From contig JADKIQ010000005.1 in the NCBI GenBank assembly GCA_016721245.1, positions 62,001 through 126,000 on the forward strand: 64,000 nt of DNA, written 5' to 3'. The translations under genes and the position numbers were made by a program. The notes below the pieces were generated by a model. That model worked only from the letters and a program-made list of their open reading frames with translations, did not search any database and had not been told where the DNA came from. This document shows, in pieces, positions 27,104 through 36,374 of the stretch; position 1 is the first letter of the stretch, and the number at the start of each line of letters is the position of its first letter. Origin of the DNA: Sphingobacteriales bacterium. GTDB lineage: Bacteria > Bacteroidota > Bacteroidia > Chitinophagales > JADIYW01.

Positions 27104-28330
27104 TTAAACAGTTTTTCCTTTCACATCAAAGGCATCGCGCAAGCCATTTCCTAAGAGATTGAATGCCAACACCATAACCATAATACAGATTCCCGGAGCC
27201 AGCGCCAGAAAAGCCTTGCCCGGAGTTAGTAAATATGCCCGGTGGTCATTCAGCATGGTACCCCAGCTCGGCGTCGGAGGTTTCACACCGATGCCTACAA
27301 AGCTCAAACCCGCTTCTATCAAAATGGCAGAAGCAAAATCCGAAGCGGCAATCACCATAATGGGGCCGATGATATTTGGTAAGATATGTTTGATGATGAT
27401 TCTCGCGTTGTTATATCCCAATCCGCGTGCCGCCTGCACATACTCCATCTCGCGCACACCCAGCACCTGCCCACGCACAATCCGCGCTACCTCCACCCAC
27501 ATCGACAAACCCACTGCTATGAAAATCGCCAGAAAAGAAGGAATCTTATCGCCGATAGCAAAACGAATCGCCATAGCTAAAAGTATCGTGGGTATTGCCC
27601 AAATCACATTGATAAACCACATGATGATATTGTCCACCGTGCCCCGGTAGAAACCCGCTACACTGCCCATAAATATCCCTATCGTCAGGGAAATTAATAC
27701 CGCAATCAAACCCACCGACAAGGAAACACGCACGCCAAATAATAAGCGACTCAGAATATCCCTTCCGTAACCATCAGTACCTAAGCGGTAGGTTTTGGTG
27801 ATTACCCTGTTTTGTTCTATTTCTTTTTTCAGCGCTGCCAGCGAAACCGTTTTCTGTTTCTCCTCAAAAGTGGTAAACGTAGCTTTATCGCCTTGGATGC
27901 TTATTTGCGGATTGCTGTTCGACAAAGCCTCACACACATCCACTATCGGGAAGGTTTTCACCAGTGATGTTCTGCCTTCCCCTTCATAGCTCTGCAATAC
28001 AACATTTGCACTATCATCAAACGTAAACGAATTGATCGGAATCATTTCGTTTGGATTTTCTGTACCCAAAAATATGCGGCTCAGTAGTGAAGGCGCTTTT
28101 TCTTCCCGGTTTTTTTGCACCAGCAGCATCTTGGTAGAAAATCCCGGATTCACATTGGCGAGTTCCAGAATCTGGTCGTCGGCATCCGGCGTTTTATCCG
28201 GAGCAATGCTCGGTCCGATAACAGCCAGAATAATGGCAATACAAATCACGATTAAACTGGCAATTGCCGGTTTATTCTTCAGTAAGCGTATCCACGTTTT
28301 CTTTAAAGGCGAGTCGTTGCCGTTGGCCAT
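27104..28330 (-). CDS. oligopeptide-type ABC transporter permease (OppC/DppC family)
   Basis: 408 residues. An N-terminal OppC-type helix (about 20-42), an unusually long extracytoplasmic insert (about 45-185) and then the permease core with five helices and the EAA loop (about 290-310, EYVQAARGLGYNNARIIIKHILPN). It is the DppC/OppC half of a peptide or nickel importer; the partner permease, ATPases and binding protein are not in the window, which is common in Bacteroidota, where these genes are scattered. It ends in a typical GLRDAFDVK tail. Confidence 0.88.
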   Translation of the reverse strand: MANGNDSPLKKTWIRLLKNKPAIASLIVICIAIILAVIGPSIAPDKTPDADDQILELANVNPGFSTKMLLVQKNREEKAPSLLSRIFLGTENPNEMIPINSFTFDDSANVVLQSYEGEGRTSLVKTFPIVDVCEALSNSNPQISIQGDKATFTTFEEKQKTVSLAALKKEIEQNRVITKTYRLGTDGYGRDILSRLLFGVRVSLSVGLIAVLISLTIGIFMGSVAGFYRGTVDNIIMWFINVIWAIPTILLAMAIRFAIGDKIPSFLAIFIAVGLSMWVEVARIVRGQVLGVREMEYVQAARGLGYNNARIIIKHILPNIIGPIMVIAASDFASAILIEAGLSFVGIGVKPPTPSWGTMLNDHRAYLLTPGKAFLALAPGICIMVMVLAFNLLGNGLRDAFDVKGKTV

Positions 28331-28361
28331 TACACAAAATTTTGGCTAAAGATAAGAATGT

Positions 28362-28748
28362 TTGTCACTTTTTGATACCAAAAAATATTGTCTTTCTTTT
28401 TGTCTTGATACAAAAAGAAACAATCCCGATAGCTATCGGGACAAGTTCAATCCAAGGCACTTTGCCAATGCACAAGGCTTCAGCTCGAAAAATCTGACTT
28501 CTGTAAATTGTCTTGTCAGCACACAAGCAGTTTATTTTAGTTTATTCTTCTAATTACGCACATTGCAACTCCAATCGAGAACACGACAATTTTAAGCCGT
28601 TCAGATTTTTCTTCGCCTCGTGCTGTGGATTGAACATCGTAAAATTGAACTCTTTAAAAAGAGCAACAATCCATAAGTGCACCCGACAAACCGCAGAAGG
28701 TTTAGGTTTATGATTTTTTGTTACTTTTTGGCATCAAAAAAGTGACAA
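28362..28748. repeat. 387-bp intergenic element with terminal inverted repeats
   Basis: The ends 28362-28385 and 28714-28748 are imperfect inverted copies (TTGTCACTTTTTGATACC against TTGTCACTTTTTTGATGCC). Inside are two perfect hairpins, 28393-28420 (TTTCTTTTTG / CAAAAAGAAA) and 28424-28441 (TCCCGATAGCTATCGGGA), and a longer-range inverted pair, GTTCAATCC near 28444 and GGATTGAAC near 28628. There is no transposase or credible gene. Most of the 629-base gap 28331-28959 is this element. Confidence 0.65.
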
Positions 28749-28959
28749 TGAAAATTGATTAATAACGGATTGTTAAATAAAAAAACGTTCAATCTACAGC
28801 AAACATTGTAGAAAAAATCACCTCCATCCCAACCATACCCATTTTCATAAAGTTATCACAGATTCACACAAATAGCAATGATTTAAGTCATACGGAAATA
28901 CCATTTATGTCAGGTATTCTGGGCTCGACCTGTTCTAACTTTAATAAAAAGAAAACTAT

Positions 28960-30027
28960 ATGAAATTACGAACAGCACTTTTGCAACTGGCACTTTGTTT
29001 GCCATTTCTGATGCACGCTCAGAATGAAAATAAGATTACCTCTAAATTCGATTTCATTCCCGGAGAAAAAGTGATTTTTTACGATGACTTTAGCAATGAA
29101 AACATCGGCGATTTTCCGGTGCAGTGGAATACCAACAGCAGCGGTGAAATTGTTACCCTGAGCAACTATCCGGGCAGATGGTTTCAGATGACCGGTGGCG
29201 GCTTTTATATTCCCGAAGCCAAAGAAAAATTTACCGACAATTTTACCGTGGAGTTTGATTTATATTCAACCAACACTACCAATTCAGAATACCTGTACAG
29301 CACCAATTTTATTTTAGTTTCCGGCACGCTCAGCGACCCGAACGAGGGCGGAGCCGTTCCCGGAAAAGCGGGAACTTCCATGACGCCCGGATATGAAACC
29401 ATAGACTGGACCAATTGGTCAGAAAGCGTTGGGGGCTATAAAGATGACGGAAGTGCTCCGTTTGGCTTCAAGGCTGAAGAAAAATACCATGTAGCCTTTT
29501 GGGTGCAAAAACAACGCATCCGTATGTATGCCAACGACAAAAAAGTATTGGATTTGCCGCGAGGATTAATTGAAGGATATGTCTATAACATTTTCAGATT
29601 TCAAACCACAGATGAAATCAATTTGTTTATTGCCAATTTTCGCATTGCGGCTGGCTTGCCGGACATGCGCAACAAACTCATTACCGAAGGAAAACTCGTG
29701 AGCTACGGCATACAGTTCGATGTCAACTCCGATAAAATAAAACCGGAATCTTTTGCCACCATAAAAGAAATCGCACAGGTGCTGAAAGACAACCCAACGG
29801 TGAAAATAAAAATCATCGGTCATACCGACAGCGACGGCGACGATGCATCCAATATGGATTTATCCAAACGCAGAGCTGCATCCGTAAAAGCAGAACTGAG
29901 CAATACCTGGAGCATAGATGCGGCACGACTGGAAACTGATGGCAAAGGCGAAAGTGCCCCACTGGCTCCAAACGACAGCGGCATCAACAAAGCCAAAAAC
30001 CGACGTGTAGAATTTATCAAACTCTAA
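28960..30027 (+). CDS. OmpA-family outer-membrane protein
   Basis: 355 residues. Signal peptide (about 1-20). The central part (about 40-225) resembles a concanavalin-like jelly-roll (YDDFSNENIGDFPVQW, FTVEFDLYSTN). The C-terminal 110 residues are an OmpA/MotB peptidoglycan-binding domain (about 243-355) with the expected IIGHTDSDGD and NRRVEF motifs. It should bind peptidoglycan from the outer membrane or periplasm. The next gene begins 10 bases after its stop, so they form a unit. Confidence 0.87.
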   Translation: MKLRTALLQLALCLPFLMHAQNENKITSKFDFIPGEKVIFYDDFSNENIGDFPVQWNTNSSGEIVTLSNYPGRWFQMTGGGFYIPEAKEKFTDNFTVEFDLYSTNTTNSEYLYSTNFILVSGTLSDPNEGGAVPGKAGTSMTPGYETIDWTNWSESVGGYKDDGSAPFGFKAEEKYHVAFWVQKQRIRMYANDKKVLDLPRGLIEGYVYNIFRFQTTDEINLFIANFRIAAGLPDMRNKLITEGKLVSYGIQFDVNSDKIKPESFATIKEIAQVLKDNPTVKIKIIGHTDSDGDDASNMDLSKRRAASVKAELSNTWSIDAARLETDGKGESAPLAPNDSGINKAKNRRVEFIKL

Positions 30028-30037
30028 AAAAGAACGC

Positions 30038-30679
30038 ATGAAAACAAGCAACCTATCCTTAAAGTCAATCTTATTGCTGTTCACCGCGTTGCTATACACG
30101 GCATCGTACGCACAAAACACTCAAGTGCTGAATGTGCTGATTCCAATGAGCATTGCAGACAAGCGAGGCGGCCCGATAAGTAAATCTGTAGGCGGCATAG
30201 ATGCCATGGTAAACATTACAGTGAATTGCGGCATACAATACCTGGACGGTTGTTCCGATGAAGCTGCCGGCACGTACAAAGGTGAATTTAACTGGTACGA
30301 TTCCAATAATGAAACCGGCAAGTTCCTGTTTGATATGGTCAAACAGCCTGCAAATATTGAACAGGAAAAGAAGCGCTTTTTCGAACAAGGCAGTTTTGAG
30401 CTGAGTAAAGCAAAGATGGAAGAGCTTGCCGGCGGCCAACTGTACTATATTACGGAAAGCACTCCCTGCGTAAATGAAATGACGGGTGCCACTGGCAAAA
30501 CAGGCTATTTCACACAAGCTAAATTCTATGCCTTCAGCGGCAACTTAATTATAAAAATAGACTTCACGTCCAAGATAAAACCCGAGACGGTAAAAACCAC
30601 CATTGCCAAACTAGTGGAAGAAGCCAAAAAGTTCGACTTTGCCGTGTACAAAACAACGGTGATACAGGAAAGTGAATAG
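30038..30679 (+). CDS. secreted protein of unknown function
   Basis: 213 residues. A signal peptide (about 1-25, TASYAQ) and no recognisable domain. The mature part is mixed alpha/beta with few cysteines (three) and no transmembrane helix, so it is likely periplasmic or surface-attached. It is translated just after the OmpA-family gene and probably acts with it. Confidence 0.7.
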   Translation: MKTSNLSLKSILLLFTALLYTASYAQNTQVLNVLIPMSIADKRGGPISKSVGGIDAMVNITVNCGIQYLDGCSDEAAGTYKGEFNWYDSNNETGKFLFDMVKQPANIEQEKKRFFEQGSFELSKAKMEELAGGQLYYITESTPCVNEMTGATGKTGYFTQAKFYAFSGNLIIKIDFTSKIKPETVKTTIAKLVEEAKKFDFAVYKTTVIQESE

Positions 30680-30865
30680 TTGAATATGTCAATTTAAACA
30701 GAAAAAATACATTCCTTTCTTGAGGAAAAGTATACAATATTACAAATACAACATGCTGCGTTTTGAAAACGGCACCACCCTTGAGCGGAATTTTAGGGTA
30801 AGTGTGTGGTAGGATAATCTATTATTATTTATTCTATAAAGAAATTTTGTTATTTTGTCTACCAA

Positions 30866-31264
30866 ATGAAAACAATCGAAGTTGTCGCAGCAATAATTAT
30901 TAACGAAGGTAAAATCTTGTGCGTTCAACGAAACATCAATAAGTATGAATATATCTCTAAAAAATTTGAATTCCCTGGCGGTAAAATTGAAACAGGAGAG
31001 ACAAAAGAAGAAACAATAAAGAGAGAAATTAAAGAAGAGTTGGAAATGGAAATTGAGATTCAAGAAGAATACTTAACAGTTGAACATGAGTACCCTGATT
31101 TTAGATTAATAATGCACAGTTTTATTTGTACTTGTAAGGATACTTCATTAACACTTACAGAGCATATTGATTACAGATGGTTATTAAAAAACGAATTAGC
31201 TATTTTAGATTGGGCTGCAGCTGATTTACCAATTGTTGAAGAATTATTAAAGACCAAACTATGA
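30866..31264 (+). CDS. NUDIX hydrolase, MutT/8-oxo-dGTPase-like
   Basis: 132 residues. A full Nudix box from Gly39 to Glu58: G39-x5-E45-x7-R53-E54-x2-E57-E58, with the usual final Gly replaced. The small size, and the phrase VVAAIIINEGKILCVQR, fit the (deoxy)nucleoside-triphosphate pyrophosphohydrolase group. It overlaps the helicase gene by four bases (ATGA), so the two were translated together. Housecleaning MutT paralogues are often coupled in this way to PLD-helicases. The neighbourhood is AT-rich and looks acquired. Confidence 0.87.
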   Translation: MKTIEVVAAIIINEGKILCVQRNINKYEYISKKFEFPGGKIETGETKEETIKREIKEELEMEIEIQEEYLTVEHEYPDFRLIMHSFICTCKDTSLTLTEHIDYRWLLKNELAILDWAAADLPIVEELLKTKL

Positions 31265-32802
31265 ATCAAGGGATATATGAAGAACTTGTAACTAAATTAG
31301 TTAAAACTAAGATTAATGCTCTTGATAAGAAATCCTATCAGATTAAGGAAACGGATATAGATAAAGAAGAAGCATCTGATTTACTATCTAAACATTTAAG
31401 CAACTCAATAAAATATGCATTATCATTTGTTAAAGGTGATAATATTATAGAAAGACAAATTGAGATTGCCAATAAAATTATTTTATTTCTAAAAGAGGAA
31501 CTTAAAAAAGAAGAATTTAACGATGATTTAGTGGAAACGGAGGGTAAAATTTTAAAAGCTGTTTTCACAAAGACTGATGCTCATTTTTCAGATTTAGATT
31601 TACATCTAAAAGAAATCACCTATACTAGATTAACACACAGCGAACTATTCACAGGTGGAAATGCCGGAATTTCACTTGAAAGTGAGTTAAAAAAAGAGAT
31701 TCTCTCTTCAAATAGAATTGATTTATTAGTTTCATTTATTAAATGGAAAGGAATAATTATCCTAGAGCGTGAACTTAGGGAATTTGTAAAAAGAGGTGGA
31801 CACCTTAGAGTAATTACAACAACATACATGGGTGCTTCTGATTACAAAGCAATTCAATTATTATCTTCTTTAGAAAATACTGAGGTTAAAGTCTCTTACA
31901 ACACAGGAAATGAAAGATTACATGCTAAAGCATATTTATTTTATAGAAACACTGGATTCCATACAGGATATATCGGTTCCTCAAATTTTTCTCGCTCTGC
32001 ATTAACAGATGGACTAGAATGGAATTTAAAAATAACAACTAAAGAAGTTAGCCACATAATAGATAAATTCCAGAAAACGTTTGATACTTATTGGCAAAAC
32101 TCAGAATTTGAATTATTTGATGAATCACTACATTCAACAAAACTAAAAGATGCGTTAAAAGAAGGTAAATCTAACAAGAACTATATCAACCAAACCACAT
32201 TCTTTGATTTAAAACCACATCCATTCCAAAAAGAAATACTTGAAAAACTTGATGTTGAAAGAAGTGTCCATAACAGAAATAGAAATCTAGTAGTAGCAGC
32301 AACCGGCACAGGCAAGACAGTTATTTCTGCATTTGACTATAAAAACTTTCGAACTCTAAATAAAGATGCGAAATTACTTTTCATTGCCCACAGAAAAGAA
32401 ATTTTACAACAGGCCATGGCAACATTTAGAGGTGTTTTAAAAGATAATAATTTTGGTGAATTGTGGGTTGACGGAAATGAACCCACAAACTATGAACATG
32501 TATTTGCCTCGGTTCAGACATTAAACAATAGGATTAAAGACTTAAGCCTTACAAAGAATTACTATGATTTTATAATTGTCGACGAAGTGCATCATATTAC
32601 CGCTTCAAGTTATCGCCAATTTATTAATTACTTTACACCTAAAGTTTTGTTAGGACTAACCGCAACTCCAGAAAGAATGGACGGAGGCGATATACTTGAA
32701 GACTTTTGCAATCGTATTGCTGCAGAAATAAAATACCGAGGCTATAATAATAAAAATGTCCGTCTTCAAATTTGGGAATTGCAGACAGAATTTATTGTTT
32801 AA
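31261..32802 (+). CDS. PLD-nuclease/DEAD-like helicase, C-terminally truncated
   Basis: 513 residues. An N-terminal region of about 140 residues, then a phospholipase-D-type nuclease domain with H-x-K (221-223) and the GSSNFSRSAL segment (239-247), then an SF2 helicase first lobe: Walker A ATGTGKT (347-353), DEVHH (441-445), TATPER (467-472). Family members run to roughly 900-1000 residues with a second RecA lobe and a C-terminal domain. Here recognisable sequence ends at about residue 490 (IAAEIK), and the last 23 residues are unlike it. The gene is therefore cut at about 32730 and fused to unrelated DNA; it is probably inactive as a helicase. Confidence 0.75.
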   Translation: MNQGIYEELVTKLVKTKINALDKKSYQIKETDIDKEEASDLLSKHLSNSIKYALSFVKGDNIIERQIEIANKIILFLKEELKKEEFNDDLVETEGKILKAVFTKTDAHFSDLDLHLKEITYTRLTHSELFTGGNAGISLESELKKEILSSNRIDLLVSFIKWKGIIILERELREFVKRGGHLRVITTTYMGASDYKAIQLLSSLENTEVKVSYNTGNERLHAKAYLFYRNTGFHTGYIGSSNFSRSALTDGLEWNLKITTKEVSHIIDKFQKTFDTYWQNSEFELFDESLHSTKLKDALKEGKSNKNYINQTTFFDLKPHPFQKEILEKLDVERSVHNRNRNLVVAATGTGKTVISAFDYKNFRTLNKDAKLLFIAHRKEILQQAMATFRGVLKDNNFGELWVDGNEPTNYEHVFASVQTLNNRIKDLSLTKNYYDFIIVDEVHHITASSYRQFINYFTPKVLLGLTATPERMDGGDILEDFCNRIAAEIKYRGYNNKNVRLQIWELQTEFIV

Positions 32803-32822
32803 ATTTGTTTCAAATTACTTCT

Positions 32823-33129
32823 ATGAAGATCCATAACGGCATGCGTCCTCAGGACATTGTAGTGCTATTAAAAATTGCGGCCAAAGGAAATAATAAATGG
32901 CTGATGAAAGATTTATCTGCTGAACTGAATATAAGTGCCAGCGAAATAAGTGAAAGCTTAAACCGCTCCGTTTTAGCCGGCTTACTTGCTGACGATAAAA
33001 AGAAACTGATGAAGACGTATGAAAGACAATAAATTGTATGAATTACTTGCTTTAACAGATGCATTACGAATAGGCAAAGCAAGAGAAAGAAATTCAGCGA
33101 TAAAAGAACTTAAAGAAAGGATATGTTAA
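32823..33129 (+). pseudogene. remnant of a winged-helix regulator with internal deletion
   Basis: The first part (32823-33032, from the ATG at 32823) encodes a clear HTH: MKIHNGMRPQDIVVLLKI, then an ISASEISESLNRS helix pair. The second part (33019-33129, 36 residues, MKDNKLYELLALTDALRIGKAR) is in another frame and matches what I recall as the C-terminus of the same protein family (about 200 residues). The middle, including most of the body, is missing and the join is out of frame. The family normally sits just upstream of a nucleotidyltransferase, as here. Confidence 0.6.
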
Positions 33130-33783
33130 AGAATACAATAATAAATATTGGTGTAATAAAAAAAATAGCTGCAGCTCTCGGCAATCTTAATGAGCAGGTA
33201 GTATATGTAGGAGGTGCCGTTGTAAGTTTATATGCAGATGATGAAGCAGCAGATGATGTGCGGCCAACAAAAGATATTGATATTAGTTTGTCAATTGCCA
33301 CATTGCATGAACTGGAAATATTACGACAAGAGTTGGTACAAAAGGTTTTATTCAATCCACGGATGATGATGTGGTATGCCTTTTTCGTTTTGAGGACATT
33401 GAAAGTAAATGTCATTAGGATGAAAGCTGTAGGATTGGGCACCTGCAAATCCATGGTTTGCACCTGGATTCAATTTGAAACAACAAGTTGAAATGGATGG
33501 CCAATTCATCCGGATTCTTCCCTTGTCTTATTTTTTAGCTTCTAAATTCACTGCATACAATGACAGAGGAAATAAAGAACCAAGAACAAGTCATGATTTT
33601 GAAGATATTACTTATCTTTTAGACAACAGGATTCATCTTGCGGAAGAAATTAATAATTCACCGAAGGATATTGGAAAAGGAACTTTTCTCAAAATAGAGA
33701 ATAAAAATAATATTAGTTATCAGAGAAAACAAAGAAGCAATTATGGGTTCAATTTTGTGATATTAAGAAACTCAAACAATTAA
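33123..33783 (+). pseudogene. decayed nucleotidyltransferase (AbiEii/toxin-like)
   Basis: The start (33123) gives VVYVGGAVVSLYAD ... VRPTKDIDI, a nucleotidyltransferase G-G/S and D-x-D-type active site. Reading on needs at least three frame changes: near 33345 (to GFIQSTDDDVVC), near 33405 (back), and near 33433 (to WAPANPWFAPGFN), after which LPLSYFLASKFTA and HDFEDITYLLDNR continue to about 33660. The tail is also garbled. The intact protein would be about 200 residues, related to AbiEii-type toxins, paired with the HTH remnant upstream. It cannot make an active enzyme as written. Confidence 0.65.
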
Positions 33784-33884
33784 GGCTTTAATAACCTCAT
33801 ATCTTTGAAAACTCAATGCAATAGGTTAATGCTGATTAACTCATTTTGTCGATAACTTCCCTCCAAAAATCCTTCCTCAAAACC

Positions 33885-33892
33885 TATCTTTG
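33885..33892 (+). promoter_or_regulatory. TAnnTTTG box just before pcrA
   Basis: TATCTTTG ends 6 bases before the ATG at 33899. It overlaps the upstream TTG that could be mistaken for a start, supporting the ATG at 33899 and suggesting a very short leader. Confidence 0.45.
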
Positions 33893-33898
33893 CAGCCC

Positions 33899-36232
33899 AT
33901 GCGCGAGTTAGCCGAATTAAACGAATCCCAGTTCAATGCCGTCACCACCATCCACGGTCCGGTGATGATCATTGCCGGTCCGGGCTCCGGAAAAACGCGG
34001 GTACTCACCTATCGCATCGCCTACCTCATCAAAAACAATGTCGACCCGTTCCGCATCATGGCGCTCACCTTCACCAACAAGGCAGCGGCGGAAATGCGCG
34101 AGCGTATCTCGCATATCGTGGGCCACGAAGCGCGCAATTTATACATGGGTACTTTCCACTCGGTGTTCGCCCGCATCCTGCGCGCCGAAGCACACCGCAT
34201 GGGCTATCCCAACAATTTTACCATCTACGATCCCGACGACTGCAAGAGCCTGCTGAAAAGCATCATCAAGGAAGAAGGATTGAACGATAAACTCTATAAA
34301 CCGGCTACCGTATTCTACCGCATCTCTTCGGCAAAAAACTCGCTGATAGATGCCAAAAAATACGCGGAAAATATCGACCTCGTCTCCGACGACGAAAGCA
34401 GCGGCCGCCCTAAAATAAAAGAACTCTTTGCCAAATACCAGGACCGCTGTTTCAAATCCGGCGCCATGGATTTCGACGACCTGCTGCTGAAAATGTACGA
34501 ACTGCTGACGAAATTTCCGGATGTGCTCTACAAATACCAGCAGCGTTTCACGCATATTTTAATCGATGAGTTTCAGGATACCAACAACGCGCAGTATTCC
34601 ATCGTCAAGCTTTTTGCCGGACAGCACGAAAACGTATGCGTGGTGGGCGACGATGCACAAAGTATCTACGCCTTCCGCGGTGCCACTATCGAAAACATTT
34701 TAAATTTTGAACGCGATTATCCGGATTTAAAAGTCTTTAAACTGGAGCAGAATTACCGTTCCACCGAGCATATCGTCAGCGCGGCGAATGAAATCATCAA
34801 ACACAACAAAGCGCAGCTGCCTAAACAAATCTGGACGGAAAACAAAGGCGGCGAAAAGATAAAAGTGTACAAAACCGCCAGCGATACCGACGAGGCACGC
34901 ATCGTGGCCAATGCCATTTTCGACCAGAAAATGCGCAACCACCTCATGCATTCCGAGTTTGCCATTTTGTACCGCACCAATGCGCAGTCGCGTTCTTTTG
35001 AGGAAGCGTTGCGCAAACTGAATATTCCATACAAAATTTACGGTGGTCTTTCTTTCTATCAGCGCAAGGAAGTAAAAGATTTCATTTCGTATTTGCGTGT
35101 AGTCGTCAATCCGAATGATGAAGAAGCCTTGAAACGCATCATCAACTATCCGGTGCGCGGCATCGGCAACACCAGCATCGACAGACTGATTGTGACCGCC
35201 AACGAACACGATTTGCCTTTGTGGCATGTGGTGGAAAAGCCGGAAATCATCAACGATATGCAGTCGCGCGCCAAACAACTGATTCGTGATTTCAGCATCA
35301 TGATCAAAAGTTTCCGCGCTATGCTGGCGAATAAAAATGCGTACGAAATTGCAGAATACATCGGCAAGCAAACCGGTCTCATTCAGGATTTATACAAAGA
35401 CAAAACACCGGAAGGCATTTCGCGTTTCGAGAATATTCAGGAGCTTTTAAATGGTATCAAGGAATACACCGTAGGCGAGCAGCCGGAATACGAAGAAGAT
35501 GAAGTGCGCCCGGAAAATGACCTCGCGGCTTACTTACAGCAAATTTCTTTATTGACAGATATGGACGATTCCAAAGATGAAAATAAAGAGAAGGTGAAAC
35601 TGATGACGATACACGCAGCAAAAGGACTGGAATTTACGAGTGTATTCATTGTGGGTCTGGAAGAGAATTTATTTCCGTCCATCATGTCGATGAATACGCG
35701 CGAAGACCTGGAAGAAGAACGCCGTTTGTTTTATGTGGCCATCACGCGTTCTAAGAAATTCCTGACGCTGTCGTATGCGCTGACGCGTTATAAATTCGGG
35801 CAGCTCAATTATTGCGAAGCGAGCCGTTTCATTGACGAAATAGCGGAGGAAAACAAAACCTTCTTCGGACAAAAAGAACCGCAGAAACCAAAAGCGGAAC
35901 AGAAATCTTTCTTCGGCGATGATGAGAATACGAAATGGTACCTCAGCAAGCAGTATCAGAAGAAACAAATCATTGAGCCATCCAAACCGGAAATAACGGA
36001 ACCACCGAAACACCTCACTAAAATTAATACCGCTGCCAAAGCCGGTGCTTCCATTTCATCCGACTTAAAAGACCTGGAAGCCGGCATGCAGGTCATTCAT
36101 GAGAAATTCAATCAGGGAAAAGTCATCAGCGTGGAAGGCGGCGGCGAAAACCGCATTGCCACCATCTACTTCGAAACCGTCGGCAACAAAAAAATCATGC
36201 TGAAGTTTGCGAAGTTGCAGATTGTGGAGTAA
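33899..36232 (+). CDS. pcrA: ATP-dependent DNA helicase, UvrD/PcrA type
   Basis: 777 residues from the ATG at 33899. A complete SF1A helicase: Q-motif LNESQFNAV, Walker A AGPGSGKT (26-33), Walker B LIDEFQDT, GDDAQSIYAFRGA, and VKLMTIHAAKGLEF, RRLFYVAITRSKK. The C-terminal tail (about 660-777), including GMQVIHEKFNQGKVISV, is the usual RNA-polymerase-binding tudor-like end. It unwinds DNA in repair and replication-fork rescue. The TTG nine bases earlier falls in a promoter box. The gene is visibly richer in G+C than its neighbours and has long antisense open frames as a result. Confidence 0.93.
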   Translation: MRELAELNESQFNAVTTIHGPVMIIAGPGSGKTRVLTYRIAYLIKNNVDPFRIMALTFTNKAAAEMRERISHIVGHEARNLYMGTFHSVFARILRAEAHRMGYPNNFTIYDPDDCKSLLKSIIKEEGLNDKLYKPATVFYRISSAKNSLIDAKKYAENIDLVSDDESSGRPKIKELFAKYQDRCFKSGAMDFDDLLLKMYELLTKFPDVLYKYQQRFTHILIDEFQDTNNAQYSIVKLFAGQHENVCVVGDDAQSIYAFRGATIENILNFERDYPDLKVFKLEQNYRSTEHIVSAANEIIKHNKAQLPKQIWTENKGGEKIKVYKTASDTDEARIVANAIFDQKMRNHLMHSEFAILYRTNAQSRSFEEALRKLNIPYKIYGGLSFYQRKEVKDFISYLRVVVNPNDEEALKRIINYPVRGIGNTSIDRLIVTANEHDLPLWHVVEKPEIINDMQSRAKQLIRDFSIMIKSFRAMLANKNAYEIAEYIGKQTGLIQDLYKDKTPEGISRFENIQELLNGIKEYTVGEQPEYEEDEVRPENDLAAYLQQISLLTDMDDSKDENKEKVKLMTIHAAKGLEFTSVFIVGLEENLFPSIMSMNTREDLEEERRLFYVAITRSKKFLTLSYALTRYKFGQLNYCEASRFIDEIAEENKTFFGQKEPQKPKAEQKSFFGDDENTKWYLSKQYQKKQIIEPSKPEITEPPKHLTKINTAAKAGASISSDLKDLEAGMQVIHEKFNQGKVISVEGGGENRIATIYFETVGNKKIMLKFAKLQIVE

Positions 36233-36248
36233 ATAAATAATGCAAGAC

Positions 36249-36336
36249 ACCTCACCCTATCAAGCGAAGCTTGACATCCCTCTCTCCCGAATATTCGGGA
36301 GAGAGGGTGGCTCGTCGCAGACGAGACGGGTGAGGT
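36249..36336. repeat. three-arm (cloverleaf-like) palindromic element
   Basis: Outer arms ACCTCACCC (36249-36257) and GGGTGAGGT (36328-36336) are exact inverted copies. They enclose three hairpins: TCAAGC/GCTTGA (36260-36274), a perfect 30-bp palindrome centred on GAATATTC (36278-36307), and CTCGTC/GACGAG (36311-36325). It fills the gap between pcrA and the porin gene. Confidence 0.8.
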
Positions 36337-36374
36337 AAAGAGTTGAAGGATGAAATAAAAATCCGTATTTTCGC

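Noticed and set aside
28264..28713. Several 63-77-codon frames in the gap before the OmpA gene
   Set aside because: They fall in the inverted-repeat element and follow its hairpins; no conserved protein pattern.
30680..30865. Small gene in the gap before the NUDIX gene
   Set aside because: Only short open frames with no start/stop logic; a possible promoter region is all I can see.
33890..33898. TTG start for pcrA
   Set aside because: It is inside the TATCTTTG promoter box; ATG 33899 fits the family start.
34727..35371. 214-codon open frame antisense to pcrA
   Set aside because: It lies wholly within the conserved UvrD helicase gene; the composition (His/Phe/Val-rich, no domain) is that of an antisense shadow of GC-rich coding DNA.
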